From positions 930,001 to 994,000 of the forward strand of contig NZ_JAVDYJ010000001.1 of assembly GCF_031458395.1 (NCBI RefSeq): a stretch of 64,000 nucleotides of DNA, given 5' to 3'. Made by a program: the position numbers and the translations under genes. Below are positions 54,943 to 64,000 of the stretch, piece by piece. Within the stretch, counting starts at the first letter, position 1. The number at the start of each line of letters is the position of its first letter. The notes under the pieces are model-generated. The model searched no databases. It was not told the origin of the DNA and was given only the letters and a program-made list of their open reading frames with translations. The DNA is from Enteractinococcus fodinae. GTDB taxonomy: Bacteria; Actinomycetota; Actinomycetes; Actinomycetales; Micrococcaceae.

Positions 54943-57900
54943 CCTGGGGTCACCCACCGCGCTACACCGCCCGCCAGCTGACCGACCTGTTGGAGGACCA
55001 CAAACCTGCCAGCAAACGGCTGTACCCGACTGATGAACAAACCGCCATCATTGAGGCCGGACCGAGCCCACTATTAGTTGTCGCCGGGGCAGGGTCGGGC
55101 AAAACCCACACCATGACCGACCGGGTGATCTGGCTGATTGCCAATGGGTACGTCCGGCCAGAAGAGGTCTTGGGGGTGACGTTCACCCGCAAGGCCGCCG
55201 GGGAATTGGAAACCCGGATCAACAGCGCTATCGACCGTCTGGCTTCTCATACGGACCTAGACCTTGGACTGGATACCGCAGAGGTCGGCCAAGCCACTGT
55301 GACCACCTACCACTCCTATGCCAACTCGCTGGTGGCAGACCACGGGCTGCGGATCGGTGTGGAGCCAGATGCCCGACTCATCGGAGAAGCAGAGTCCTAC
55401 CAACTGATCACCGAAGTGGCCCGCGACCATGACTCCGACATCGACCTATCCGATGTGCAATCGGAAGATTTGCTGACCAGCATCGCCGATGACGTGCGCG
55501 ACCGGCCATTGTCATCGACCATCAAAGCCATCAAGAAACTTGCCGGCGACTGCGCTGAACACCTAGTTGAACCCGATCGGGTCAATGCGGCACTGGCCGA
55601 AATGTTCACCTTTGGACAGGGCCTGCCGGTAAGCAAATCCATGACCGCCAACACCAAATCGTTGTTTGCCGGGCTGAAACTCCGCAGCAAAATCGCGGAC
55701 ATGGTCACCAGCTATCTAGAACTCAAACACGCCAATAACGTCATGGATTACGGTGACCTCGTCCGATACGCGGCACTGATCGCAACACAGCTGCCTGAAG
55801 TTCGAGCAGTGGAACTCGAAAAGTACAAGATCGTGTTGCTCGACGAGTTTCAAGACACCTCTCACGCCCAATTACAACTGTTTTCTGCCTTATATGGCCG
55901 TGCCGGAGGTACCCAGGAACCCCACTCTGTGACCGCTGTGGGTGACCCGAATCAGTCGATCTATGGATTCCGCGGGGCCTCTGCCGGGCAGTTGTTTTCC
56001 TTCGTCGAAGAGTTCGGTGCCGAGCAACTTGAGCTCACGACCGCCTGGCGCAACAGCAGTCAGATTCTCGATGTGGCAAATCATGTCGCTCAGCCCCTGC
56101 GAGAACAAGCACAGGCCGGTCATCTGATCCCAGAGCTGCAACCCCGCCAGGGTGCCCAAGCCGGGACAGTAGAACTCAACTGGTTTGCCTCCGCCGACGA
56201 CGAAGCAGCGCAGTTGGCCCAACGGATCCAAGACCTGGCCATCGCAGAGGGGGAGTACACCGCTGCGATCTTGTGCCGAACCAAAAAACAGTTCACCCCA
56301 CTGATCGAAGCGCTCGAGGCCCGCAGTATATCCTACGAGGTCGTGGGGCTGGCGGGACTGTTAAGCATCCCCGAAATTATTGAAATTGTTTCGATCCTCA
56401 AAGTCCTCGCCGAACCGCAGTCATCCGAACCGCTGATCCGGTTGTTATCGAATGCCCGCTGGCGCATCGGACCCGAGGATCTCTGGGTGCTCAATGCCTA
56501 TGCCCGCACGTTGGAATACCAGGATCGGTATAACCCGCTGAATGCTGAGACCTCGCCGAAAGAAGACATTGACCATCCGTCATTGGTCAGCGCCGTTTTG
56601 CGGCTTCCGAAAGATAACTGGACGAGTCCGCGAGGTCAACGATTTAGCGAAGCCGGGCTCGAGCGTCTGCATACCATCGGGGCCAGGTTGCGCGATCTCA
56701 TGCGCCAGATCCATCTGCCCATTCCCACGCTGATTCGACACATTGAAAAACTCACCGGCTTAGGTATCGAGGTTGGTGTGCGTCCCGGCAACGAAGCCGT
56801 CGCTTCGCGCCGCTACCTCGATGAGTTCCTGAGAATTGCCGAAGCTTTCCAGGCCTCCGCGGATCACACGCGAACCTTAGATCTCGTAACGTTTCTGACG
56901 TGGCTCGAAACAGCCGCAGATGAAGAAGACGGCCTCGATATGCCTCCCGAACAACCAAAACCCGGAGCCGTGCAGATCATGACGATGCACGCCTCGAAAG
57001 GCCTAGAATGGGACGCAGTGTTTGTGCCGGGCCTCAATGAACGGTACTTTCCTGGTACCAGCGTAGATTTATGGACTGCCAAGAGTCGAGGAGATCTGCC
57101 CTGGCCGCTGCGCGGTGACGCTGAAACCTTGCCCAAGTGGGAATATGAACTGGCCACTGACGTTCGCGAATGGGCTGGGCTGTCGGGGGTAGACGGTTGG
57201 TCTGAGAAGATGGCCGAGACGATCATGGAGACCCAGGGTAGGGAAGTTCTGACACTGAAACAGCAGGTACAGCTGCATGAACTCGACGAGGCCCGACGGT
57301 TAGCTTATGTAGCATTTACCCGTGCCAAAGACTTGTTATGGGTATCCGGCGCCCACTGGCAAGGGATTACTAAACGTCCCGATAGCATGTCGGTTTTTCT
57401 GGAAGAAATGGTCCAGTACCAGAATGATCACGGGTTGGATTACAAGGCGCACTGGGCTGAAGAATTTCCCGAGGAAAATCCGAGACGCGCCAAAGCCGTC
57501 GTCGCCCAGTGGCCATATGATCCACTGGATGGCCCCGTCCACTATCAGGTCGAAGCTCGTGAGGACGGCAGACTGCCGGAGCCCGATGAGCACGCTGTCG
57601 AAGTACGGCGCAGCCACCCGCGCCGTGCAGTACTGCAGCGGGCAGCCAATAGGGTCCGACACGCCACAGAGACTGAGATCAGTCTGGATGAGGATCTATC
57701 CCAACGCATTCATTGGGTGTTGGACCGAGCCAATGTGCCGCTGACACATGATGTCCCGATGCCCGAACATATCTCGACCAGCCGCTTCGTTGAGCTGGCC
57801 AGCGATCCCGAAGGTGTGGCTCGGCAAATCCGTCGCCCCATGCCGCAACGTCCGACCGCTGCAGCACGCGAGGGGACCCTGGTCCATGAATGGATTGAGC

Positions 57901-58400
57901 ATTACTACACTCAGAATCGTCCGGGGCTGACTCCGACCTTCGATATTGAAGAGACTGAGATGCTGGTGGATGCCGAATGGGACCAAGCCACCGGACTGGC
58001 CGAACTACGCGAGAAGTTCGAGGCCTCGCATTGGTCAGAGAAAACCCCCGTCATGATCGAAGCCGCGGTCGAGACCTCGGTGGCTGGTTTGACGCTGCGC
58101 GGACGAATCGACGCGGTATTTCGCAGTGGGGGAGACCGTACAATTGAGTTCGATCCAGAAGCAACCTGGGAGCTGGTCGACTGGAAAACCGGGCGTGTAC
58201 CAACGGATGCCGAAATGCCACGGCGCAGTCTCCAGTTAGCAATTTATCGCCTGGCGTGGTCCAGACTGCACGGTATTCCGCTAGAAAATATCACCGGAAA
58301 ATTCGTCTATCTGGCCCACGGGGTCGAAAAAACTCCCCAAGATTTCGCCACCGCAGAAGAACTTGAATCGATCCTGGCTAGCGCTCTGTCTGAGAGCTAG
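54930..58400 (+). CDS. adnB: AdnB-type helicase-nuclease subunit
   Basis: A 1156-residue UvrD/RecB-type helicase with nuclease domain, partner of AdnA. Walker A AGAGSGKT at 52-59, LLDEFQDT (Walker B), VGDPNQSIYGFRGA, TMHASKGLEWDAVF (motif V/Va region) and AFTRAKDLLW are intact, so this should be the leading motor. The nuclease site is Asp1061 (GRIDAVF) and Asp1084-Trp-Lys1086 (LVDWKTG). The start overlaps adnA by 13 bp. The stop overlaps the convergent phosphotransferase-like gene's stop by 4 bp. Confidence 0.9.
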   Translation: MADLTWGHPPRYTARQLTDLLEDHKPASKRLYPTDEQTAIIEAGPSPLLVVAGAGSGKTHTMTDRVIWLIANGYVRPEEVLGVTFTRKAAGELETRINSAIDRLASHTDLDLGLDTAEVGQATVTTYHSYANSLVADHGLRIGVEPDARLIGEAESYQLITEVARDHDSDIDLSDVQSEDLLTSIADDVRDRPLSSTIKAIKKLAGDCAEHLVEPDRVNAALAEMFTFGQGLPVSKSMTANTKSLFAGLKLRSKIADMVTSYLELKHANNVMDYGDLVRYAALIATQLPEVRAVELEKYKIVLLDEFQDTSHAQLQLFSALYGRAGGTQEPHSVTAVGDPNQSIYGFRGASAGQLFSFVEEFGAEQLELTTAWRNSSQILDVANHVAQPLREQAQAGHLIPELQPRQGAQAGTVELNWFASADDEAAQLAQRIQDLAIAEGEYTAAILCRTKKQFTPLIEALEARSISYEVVGLAGLLSIPEIIEIVSILKVLAEPQSSEPLIRLLSNARWRIGPEDLWVLNAYARTLEYQDRYNPLNAETSPKEDIDHPSLVSAVLRLPKDNWTSPRGQRFSEAGLERLHTIGARLRDLMRQIHLPIPTLIRHIEKLTGLGIEVGVRPGNEAVASRRYLDEFLRIAEAFQASADHTRTLDLVTFLTWLETAADEEDGLDMPPEQPKPGAVQIMTMHASKGLEWDAVFVPGLNERYFPGTSVDLWTAKSRGDLPWPLRGDAETLPKWEYELATDVREWAGLSGVDGWSEKMAETIMETQGREVLTLKQQVQLHELDEARRLAYVAFTRAKDLLWVSGAHWQGITKRPDSMSVFLEEMVQYQNDHGLDYKAHWAEEFPEENPRRAKAVVAQWPYDPLDGPVHYQVEAREDGRLPEPDEHAVEVRRSHPRRAVLQRAANRVRHATETEISLDEDLSQRIHWVLDRANVPLTHDVPMPEHISTSRFVELASDPEGVARQIRRPMPQRPTAAAREGTLVHEWIEHYYTQNRPGLTPTFDIEETEMLVDAEWDQATGLAELREKFEASHWSEKTPVMIEAAVETSVAGLTLRGRIDAVFRSGGDRTIEFDPEATWELVDWKTGRVPTDAEMPRRSLQLAIYRLAWSRLHGIPLENITGKFVYLAHGVEKTPQDFATAEELESILASALSES

Positions 58401-59788
58401 TCCCGTTCCAAGTTCTGACGGACCACTTTCCAGGAGATGGGCTGAGTATCTTCGTCCTCAGCCACCTCTTGAGGTACCACTTCATCGTCCTCGGTCAATT
58501 TGTGGACGATCAGTTGAGCCTGATGTTCCTGGGTTTCAGGCCCCTCACCGGTTGAATCTGACGACTTTTCAGATGCGGCAGCATCGGCAGCGTTTGGAAG
58601 CGCAGGCTCTGCTGCCTCCTGCTTGTCACGCGTAGCAGGAGAAGGAGTCACATCTTGGGTGTCAACAGGATTCGCCGCTGGTGCTTCAGGGGAGTCTTCG
58701 GATGCTGAGGGCTGGGCTGTCGCAGTGGTATCAGTAGGAGTGGCAACTTCGCGGGCTGCAACGGTCTGGGGCACATGTTCTTCGTCGGAGGCTATCACCA
58801 CGTCATCTTCGGCTGCTACCTCCGCTGAGGGCTCCCAGAACTGCTGGCCGATATCTTGACCACCGGTCCGGTCAATGTCTGCTGCCAGCTCGGACAACAT
58901 GGATTCCGCTTCAGTAATAACCTCGTCATCGGATGCGTGAATGCCCGACATCAAATATTTCGCAAGAGAAAACTCAGCAGCCAGGGCAGCCCTGCGCATG
59001 ATGTGCAGATCAACGTGATCCGACGGAACCGCCATATGCCGATGATAGGCAGACAGTACTGCTTCACGGAACTCAAGAGACTCGGTGGAAGCCAGCCACA
59101 TGAAATCCCGCGCCGGGTCGCCGATATGTAAATCGGTCCACGCTGTAACCCCAACCGCGCGATTGCGATCAATCAGTAATGACGCTTCATCGAAATCGCC
59201 GTGGACAACGCGCGGGGTAAAGGTCCACATCGGACGTTCCTCAAAGGCGTTTTCCCACCGGCGAAGCAAGGCTGACGGCACCTTGCCCGTGAGCGCCATC
59301 TGATCCAGCTCCGATAGTAACCGGGCTCGTGACTGCTCAGCTCCATATGCCGGTAGGTCTGCAGTTTCGACCACAGCGCTGGGTAGCTTATGGATCGCGG
59401 CAATAATCCGGCCGATGTCATCAATGGTCTGGTCTTCAGCCCGGGTGAGCGTATCTAGGTCCACCGGCTTGCCCGGCATCTGGTGATAAATAAAGGTACG
59501 CAACGAATCGAGCTGTACGGCACCGGCAACTGATGGCACTCGGAATGGTAGATGTGCCCGGATGGCCGGCGTGAAACCGGATAGGACCTGGATTTCAGTC
59601 TCCAAGCGGAAGGCCGCTTGAGAGTTTCTCGGAGAACGCACGCGCCAGTGATTATTGTCGGCATCGGTCACGATTGCAGAGTCGAATGCGCGCGGGTCAT
59701 CTGGGAATGCCGCGGCTTCAACGATATCGAGCCCGGGCATGGCTGCTGAGGCCAGTGCTGCAAGTTCCATAACGGTACGTTTCATCAT
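58397..59788 (-). CDS. Phosphotransferase-like (APH fold) protein with acidic tail
   Basis: A 463-residue protein. Residues 1-300 follow the aminoglycoside/macrolide phosphotransferase fold: TFIYHQMPGKPVDLD (hinge), IGRIIAAIHKLPS, VVHGDFDEASLLID (catalytic loop) and HIGDPARDFMWLAS. The catalytic HxDxxxxN motif has serine in place of asparagine, and the metal aspartate motif reads TAWTDL, so activity may be altered or lost. Residues about 305-450 are an acidic, Ala/Pro/Thr-rich disordered tail. Genes of this kind sit between adnB and nudC in related genomes. Not good evidence for antibiotic resistance. Confidence 0.75.
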   Translation of the reverse strand: MMKRTVMELAALASAAMPGLDIVEAAAFPDDPRAFDSAIVTDADNNHWRVRSPRNSQAAFRLETEIQVLSGFTPAIRAHLPFRVPSVAGAVQLDSLRTFIYHQMPGKPVDLDTLTRAEDQTIDDIGRIIAAIHKLPSAVVETADLPAYGAEQSRARLLSELDQMALTGKVPSALLRRWENAFEERPMWTFTPRVVHGDFDEASLLIDRNRAVGVTAWTDLHIGDPARDFMWLASTESLEFREAVLSAYHRHMAVPSDHVDLHIMRRAALAAEFSLAKYLMSGIHASDDEVITEAESMLSELAADIDRTGGQDIGQQFWEPSAEVAAEDDVVIASDEEHVPQTVAAREVATPTDTTATAQPSASEDSPEAPAANPVDTQDVTPSPATRDKQEAAEPALPNAADAAASEKSSDSTGEGPETQEHQAQLIVHKLTEDDEVVPQEVAEDEDTQPISWKVVRQNLERD

Positions 59789-59874
59789 GTCTACCTTACG
59801 CGGGTTGCCAACAGGTTGTGACCTAACCCCGGTGGTGAGTCGAAAAACTTCCCGACAAGACTAAGCTGGAGTCC

Positions 59875-60879
59875 ATGGATATGTTGCCCGATCTTGGACG
59901 TTTGCCCCTTGCCCGCGACGATGTGGATCGTGGTACTGAACTTCGTGACGACGAAACCTGGTTGACCACGTTGTGGGACCGGCCCAACACCCGGGTGCTG
60001 TGGCTCCACGGTCGGACGGCCCCCATCTACGCCGGTCAGATTGTCTTGGCCGCTGCTACTGGAGACCTTCCTGACGAAGCCGTATACCTGGGCCGGTCAG
60101 CTCACCATCGTGCCAAACACAGTCAGTTTGTCGAACCCGCCGCGGAACACGTCGAAATCATCTTGCTCACAGCCGACTCTTCGGACCCGACCCCTGAACT
60201 GATGGCCCCTCAGGTGGGCGGCGTCGACGTTGAGCATGCCGACTACATTGACTGGCTCGGGGTCTCCGATATAGCTGCGGGACTCAATGACCGTGACGTC
60301 GGGATTTTTGTCTCTGCCATTGCGATCGCAAACTGGCACAAGGCGAATCGCTACTGTCCGCGGTGTGGGACCAAAACCCAACTGAAAACCTCTGGCTGGG
60401 TCCAAGTCTGCCCCGAGGACGGCACGCAACATTTTCCTCGCACTGACCCAGCCGTGATCATGCTGATCACCGACTCCTACGACCGCGCGCTGTTAGGGAA
60501 CAACCGGGCCTGGGGTGATAAGCGCTACTCCACACTGGCTGGGTTTGTAGAGCCCGGCGAATCGCTGGAGGCCGCCGTTAAACGTGAGGTCTATGAGGAG
60601 TCGCGCATTATCGTTGACGGCGTCAAATACATGGGCTCCCAGCCCTGGCCCTTTCCGCAGTCGTTGATGTTGGGCTTTATCGGGCACACGTCGCGACCAG
60701 ACGACGCGGCAGCGGATCTTGAAGAGATGGCTCAGGTTCAATGGTTTACCCGCGAACGACTGCGTGAAGAAGTGGAAAACGGCCGCATGTTTATCCCCGG
60801 AGCCTCATCGATAGCTCACCACTTGCTCCGCCACTGGTACGGTGGACCATTGCCGCAACCTCGAACCCTAGAGAACTAG
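59875..60879 (+). CDS. nudC: NAD(H) diphosphatase NudC
   Basis: A 334-residue Nudix hydrolase that cleaves NADH/NAD+ (and removes NAD caps from RNA in characterised relatives). The Nudix box is GFVEPGESLEAAVKREVYEE. The diagnostic SQPWPFPQSLM follows it. The zinc ribbon has Cys161, Cys164 and Cys179, but the fourth ligand position is aspartate (CPEDGTQHFPR). Second in a conserved block with adnAB upstream and uvrD2 only 2 bp downstream. Confidence 0.93.
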   Translation: MDMLPDLGRLPLARDDVDRGTELRDDETWLTTLWDRPNTRVLWLHGRTAPIYAGQIVLAAATGDLPDEAVYLGRSAHHRAKHSQFVEPAAEHVEIILLTADSSDPTPELMAPQVGGVDVEHADYIDWLGVSDIAAGLNDRDVGIFVSAIAIANWHKANRYCPRCGTKTQLKTSGWVQVCPEDGTQHFPRTDPAVIMLITDSYDRALLGNNRAWGDKRYSTLAGFVEPGESLEAAVKREVYEESRIIVDGVKYMGSQPWPFPQSLMLGFIGHTSRPDDAAADLEEMAQVQWFTRERLREEVENGRMFIPGASSIAHHLLRHWYGGPLPQPRTLEN

Positions 60880-60881
60880 CC

Positions 60882-63017
60882 TTGCAAACACCAGAAGATA
60901 TCCTCGCCGGTTTAGACGCTGAGCAACGCCAAGCTGCAACTGCGTTGACCGGGCCCGTCCGCATTTTAGCCGGTGCCGGTACCGGGAAAACCCGGGCCAT
61001 TACCCACCGCATCGCTTACGGTGTGGCTACCGGGGTGTACAACCCCTATAACGTCCTGGCGGTCACCTTTACTGCTCGCGCTGCAGCCGAAATGCGTTCT
61101 CGGTTACGCGACCTCGGGGCCCACGGGGTTCAAGCAAGAACTTTCCACGCCGCAGCGTTGAGTCAACTGCAGTATTTCTGGCAGCAAGCCGTCGGCGGTG
61201 ACATGCCCCGCTTGGTGGACCACAAAACCAACCTCATCATGGAAGCCGCACAACGGTTGCGTATGACTACCGATAAAGCCACTATCCGTGACCTGGCCGG
61301 CGAGATCGAGTGGGCAAAATTCAATATGCTCACGCCCCAGACGTATCAACAGCGTGCCGGGCACCGGTCCATGCCTTCCGGGTGGGACCTGATCGCTGTG
61401 ACCCGCCTGTTCCAGGCATATGAGGACCTCAAATCTGACCGCGCGCTAATCGACTTTGAAGACGTCCTGTTGATCATGGTGGGTATCTTAGAATCCGAAC
61501 CACGCATTGCGGCCACTATTCGCAAGCAGTACCGGATTTTTTTGGTCGATGAATTCCAGGACGTGTCGCCGTTGCAATATCGATTGCTCAAAGGCTGGCT
61601 GGGTGATCGCGATGACCTGTGCGTTGTTGGCGACACCTCCCAGACGATTTACTCGTTCACCGGGGCCACCGCAGACTTTCTGTTGGACTTCACCCAGGAC
61701 TTCCCGAATGCCACTCAGATCAATCTGATCCGGGATTATCGTTCGACCCCACAAATCGTCGAGTTAGCCAACCGGCTGCTGCAGGAACGCACCAGGGCCG
61801 ATCGACCCTCGTTACCACGCTGGCCCCAACCTCTTGAATTGCTCTCACAACGCGATCCCGGCCCGGCCCCGGTCTTTGCCGAATGTACCCACGACCAGGC
61901 CGAAGCAGAGTGGGTAGCCCAACAGATCCAGCAACTGGTAGCCGAGGGGCATAAAGGCTCAGACATGGCGGTGCTGTTCCGGACCAATGCTCAGTCTGCT
62001 GCTTTTGAACAAGTACTGTCGGATGCCGGCATTTCCTACCAGGTCCGCGGTGCCGAACGCTTCTTCAACCGCCGCGAAGTACGCGATGGCATCTTGCAGT
62101 TACGTGCTGCGGCCAAATCCGCCGACGGGGTAGCTGGATCCGAGGTTGTCACACGTGTCAAAGACGTCTTGGCCTCGCTAGGTTATACCCCGATAGCGCC
62201 TCAGCAGTCCGGTGCGGTCAGAGAGCGCTGGGAGTCCTTGAATGCGATCGTGAACTTGGCTGAAGACCTTGTAACAGCTCGCGGGGACCAGGTCACCATG
62301 GATGTGGTGGTCGCCGAACTCGACGAGCGTGCATCACATCAGCACGCCCCGGTGATGGACGGGGTCACGCTGGCATCGATCCACTCTGCTAAAGGCCTCG
62401 AATGGGACACGGTCTTCCTCGTTGGGCTGACCGAAGGGTTGATGCCCATCAGTTTCGCTACCGAAGACAAGAATGTGGACGAAGAGCGTCGACTCTTGTA
62501 CGTGGGCATCACTCGAGCCAAAACCCGCTTATTCCTGTCGTGGTCCTTGGCCCGGTCAGCGGGAGGTCGTGCCAGTCGCCGCCCGTCACGGTTCCTGCAA
62601 GCGATTCGCCCATCCACCACTCGGTCAGCGTCTAGCTCCACCGAACGCACCGCCAAAACCCGTCGTGCCAAAGTCTCCAAATGCCGCACCTGTGGGGCAG
62701 TGCTCTCGAGTGGTGCAGAGCGCAAAATCGGGCGCTGCCAAGACTGCCCGCCTACCTATGATCAAGCCGTCTTCGATAGTCTGGTGAGTTGGCGGAAGGA
62801 CATCTCTACGGCGGATAAAGTACCAGCATTCGTCGTCTTTACCGATGCCACCTTGGTTGCGATCGCCGAAAAAATGCCGACTGATTTGCAACAGTTGCGC
62901 CAGCTGCCGGGTATCGGGCCCAAAAAACTGGAACGCTACGGCGCAGAAGTACTGGCAATCCTCAGTTCTGGTAAGGCAACACAGCACCCGGGCCGAGGAT
63001 CGACCTCAAACGTCTGA
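60882..63017 (+). CDS. uvrD2: ATP-dependent DNA helicase UvrD2
   Basis: A 711-residue superfamily 1 helicase. Walker A AGAGTGKT at 30-37, LVDEFQDVS, GDTSQTIYSFTGA, SIHSAKGLEWDTVF and GITRAKTRLFLSW are the helicase motifs. The C-terminus has a tetracysteine zinc site (Cys601, Cys604, Cys619, Cys622) and an HRDC domain (about 632-702, with LRQLPGIGPKKLERYG), the combination typical of actinobacterial UvrD2. TTG start, 2 bp after nudC. The 3' end overlaps the opposite-strand gene by 82 bp. Confidence 0.92.
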   Translation: MQTPEDILAGLDAEQRQAATALTGPVRILAGAGTGKTRAITHRIAYGVATGVYNPYNVLAVTFTARAAAEMRSRLRDLGAHGVQARTFHAAALSQLQYFWQQAVGGDMPRLVDHKTNLIMEAAQRLRMTTDKATIRDLAGEIEWAKFNMLTPQTYQQRAGHRSMPSGWDLIAVTRLFQAYEDLKSDRALIDFEDVLLIMVGILESEPRIAATIRKQYRIFLVDEFQDVSPLQYRLLKGWLGDRDDLCVVGDTSQTIYSFTGATADFLLDFTQDFPNATQINLIRDYRSTPQIVELANRLLQERTRADRPSLPRWPQPLELLSQRDPGPAPVFAECTHDQAEAEWVAQQIQQLVAEGHKGSDMAVLFRTNAQSAAFEQVLSDAGISYQVRGAERFFNRREVRDGILQLRAAAKSADGVAGSEVVTRVKDVLASLGYTPIAPQQSGAVRERWESLNAIVNLAEDLVTARGDQVTMDVVVAELDERASHQHAPVMDGVTLASIHSAKGLEWDTVFLVGLTEGLMPISFATEDKNVDEERRLLYVGITRAKTRLFLSWSLARSAGGRASRRPSRFLQAIRPSTTRSASSSTERTAKTRRAKVSKCRTCGAVLSSGAERKIGRCQDCPPTYDQAVFDSLVSWRKDISTADKVPAFVVFTDATLVAIAEKMPTDLQQLRQLPGIGPKKLERYGAEVLAILSSGKATQHPGRGSTSNV

Positions 63018-64000
63018 ACCCACCCATTGGCTAGATGCACACGCGTGAAGGTATTGAGTGTCATGCCGGGGACCACACCGTGTTTTGTGATGGGGACTTG
63101 ATGCCGTAGCTGTTGAGAATCCACCATCGTCAATACATCGGTGGCAATCAGACCTGCTACAAGATGGGCACCAGCGATGGTTTCAATACCGCCCGAATGT
63201 TCCCTGAGCGCGGTCATTCGTTGCAGCAGGGGAGTGTTGGATACGGTACTCGGGGAGATCAGACAAAGCGGACATGTATGACCCTGCTGCACGACCCACG
63301 GGCCGATATCGATCTCATCATCTCGCACCACCACCGGGAGATACGGGTGACGTTGGTTTTTGGCAGCGAGGATAGTTTCGGCGTTGAAACCGCCTAAGGT
63401 AATGTGCACCGTGGCCAACCCGGCCAGTTCGGGTTGGCGAAACCATCCGGTTGGGTGCACGCTGGGACGCCGGTATTTTGGGTTCAGAGCCGCCGCGGTC
63501 GCAAGCGCGCGAATCTGCCCGATATCGGATTCCCTGAGTCCTGTCCCAATGTCTGCGCTCGTAACCCGGGTCGCATCCCATACGTTGAGATGACCCAGCC
63601 CCGAATCCTGCAGAATCTTCGTTAGCGCAACTCCGGTGCGTCCCAAACCAAAAATCTGAATGGCGGCTCTGTGCCGCTGGGTTTGGAATTCCTGGCGGTC
63701 ATGGGGCGCCAGCCCATGGAACTTCCCTGCTTTGAAGACCGGAGTCACACACCGTAGGCGTGCCAAACTACCGCGATGATCCGGATCTGCGCTAATGACA
63801 AAATGGTCCTGGTTAAGTGTAGACACCAGCACGGGTGCCAGTTTGGTCAATAGCAGGTGGCAGTCCACTTCTGAGACTTGGCAGTCCTTTGCCACGATGT
63901 ATTCCTCACCATCGGCGATGCCTTCGCGCAGCCGGTGTAGGAAGGTTCGGACTGGGTGAGTCACGCCGGTCAGCTCAAGTGCGCGATATCCCGAACCGAT
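62936..64000 (-). CDS. ThiF/E1-like (TOMM-type) protein, cut by the right edge
   Basis: The frame is open to base 64000, so the N-terminus is outside; an in-frame GTG at 63964 is probably not the start. The visible 354 residues hold an N-terminal part resembling the leader-binding region of cyclodehydratase partner proteins (YRALELTGVTHPVRTFLHRL), then a Rossmann/ThiF-like domain starting IQIFGLGRTGVALTKIL, and CPLCL and a late CC pair. Genes like this lie next to uvrD2 in several actinobacteria without a known peptide substrate. It would bind ATP or a nucleotide, or have become a non-catalytic docking protein. Overlaps uvrD2 by 82 bp. Confidence 0.65.
   Translation of the reverse strand: MGSGYRALELTGVTHPVRTFLHRLREGIADGEEYIVAKDCQVSEVDCHLLLTKLAPVLVSTLNQDHFVISADPDHRGSLARLRCVTPVFKAGKFHGLAPHDRQEFQTQRHRAAIQIFGLGRTGVALTKILQDSGLGHLNVWDATRVTSADIGTGLRESDIGQIRALATAAALNPKYRRPSVHPTGWFRQPELAGLATVHITLGGFNAETILAAKNQRHPYLPVVVRDDEIDIGPWVVQQGHTCPLCLISPSTVSNTPLLQRMTALREHSGGIETIAGAHLVAGLIATDVLTMVDSQQLRHQVPITKHGVVPGMTLNTFTRVHLANGWVQTFEVDPRPGCCVALPELRIASTSAP

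Noticed and set aside
58397-59788. Antibiotic-resistance kinase
   Set aside because: The fold is APH-like but the catalytic motif is altered and the gene sits in a conserved repair neighbourhood.

Overview
The window looks like a chromosome segment from an actinobacterium, most likely Micrococcales (a Micrococcaceae-type organism). Pointers are the FdxA-DapC pair, the small DUF3117 and DUF3107 proteins, the AdnA-AdnB-NudC-UvrD2 repair block, coproporphyrin-type heme genes with HemQ, HspR-type HAIR heat-shock operators, and an O-methyltransferase / zinc-finger anti-sigma / TatB / Mrp neighbourhood. I saw no rRNA, tRNA, CRISPR array, transposase or prophage gene. Genes are dense, with many 1-13 bp overlaps.

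Layout. 1-6.3 kb: a cut-off membrane protein, an esterase-like hydrolase, a PACE-type efflux protein, thiol peroxidase, a membrane-anchored HtrA-like protease, a CynX-type transporter and an acyl-CoA-dehydrogenase-like protein. 6.5-12.9 kb: typA, a small membrane protein, fdxA, dapC, gltA and an orphan solute-binding lipoprotein. 13-18.1 kb: a DivIVA-like protein, DUF3117, an O-methyltransferase, an RseA-like anti-sigma factor without a sigma gene beside it, TatB, Mrp and a YflT-like stress protein. 18.1-24.2 kb: aminopeptidase P, a PHP phosphoesterase, a solitary DNA methyltransferase, a DEAD-box RNA helicase, DUF3107 and a TetR regulator. 24.2-33.1 kb: heme biosynthesis, hemA divergent from hemE-hemY-hemQ-hemC-hemD-hemB-hemL, ending at a strong terminator.

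33.3-40.2 kb is the most unusual region: a ten-gene, same-strand gas-vesicle (gvp) operon. In order it encodes a GvpY-like small membrane/acidic protein, a giant SRPBCC protein with acidic repeats and a basic tail, GvpA, GvpF, GvpG, GvpO, a GvpJ fused to a CxxC...CxxC zinc ribbon, a GvpM fused to two PH/GRAM-like domains, GvpK, and GvpL. No GvpN or GvpC is visible. The operon has its own promoter flanked by a perfect 9-bp inverted repeat and ends at a 27-bp perfect-stem terminator. The shell protein (GvpA), its minor paralogues (GvpJ, GvpM) and the assembly proteins (F/L, G, K, O) together make a credible vesicle-building set. The domain fusions suggest a modified, possibly membrane- or partner-linked structure.

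40.3-51.5 kb: a ClpC-type unfoldase under two HAIR operators, a membrane protein plus YtrA-type GntR regulator with paired operators, a complete Dpp/Opp-type peptide ABC transporter operon, a DUF1622 membrane protein and a DnaQ-like exonuclease. 51.6-64 kb: adnA-adnB (end-resection helicase-nuclease), a degenerate phosphotransferase-like protein, nudC, uvrD2, and a ThiF/TOMM-type E1-like protein cut by the right edge.
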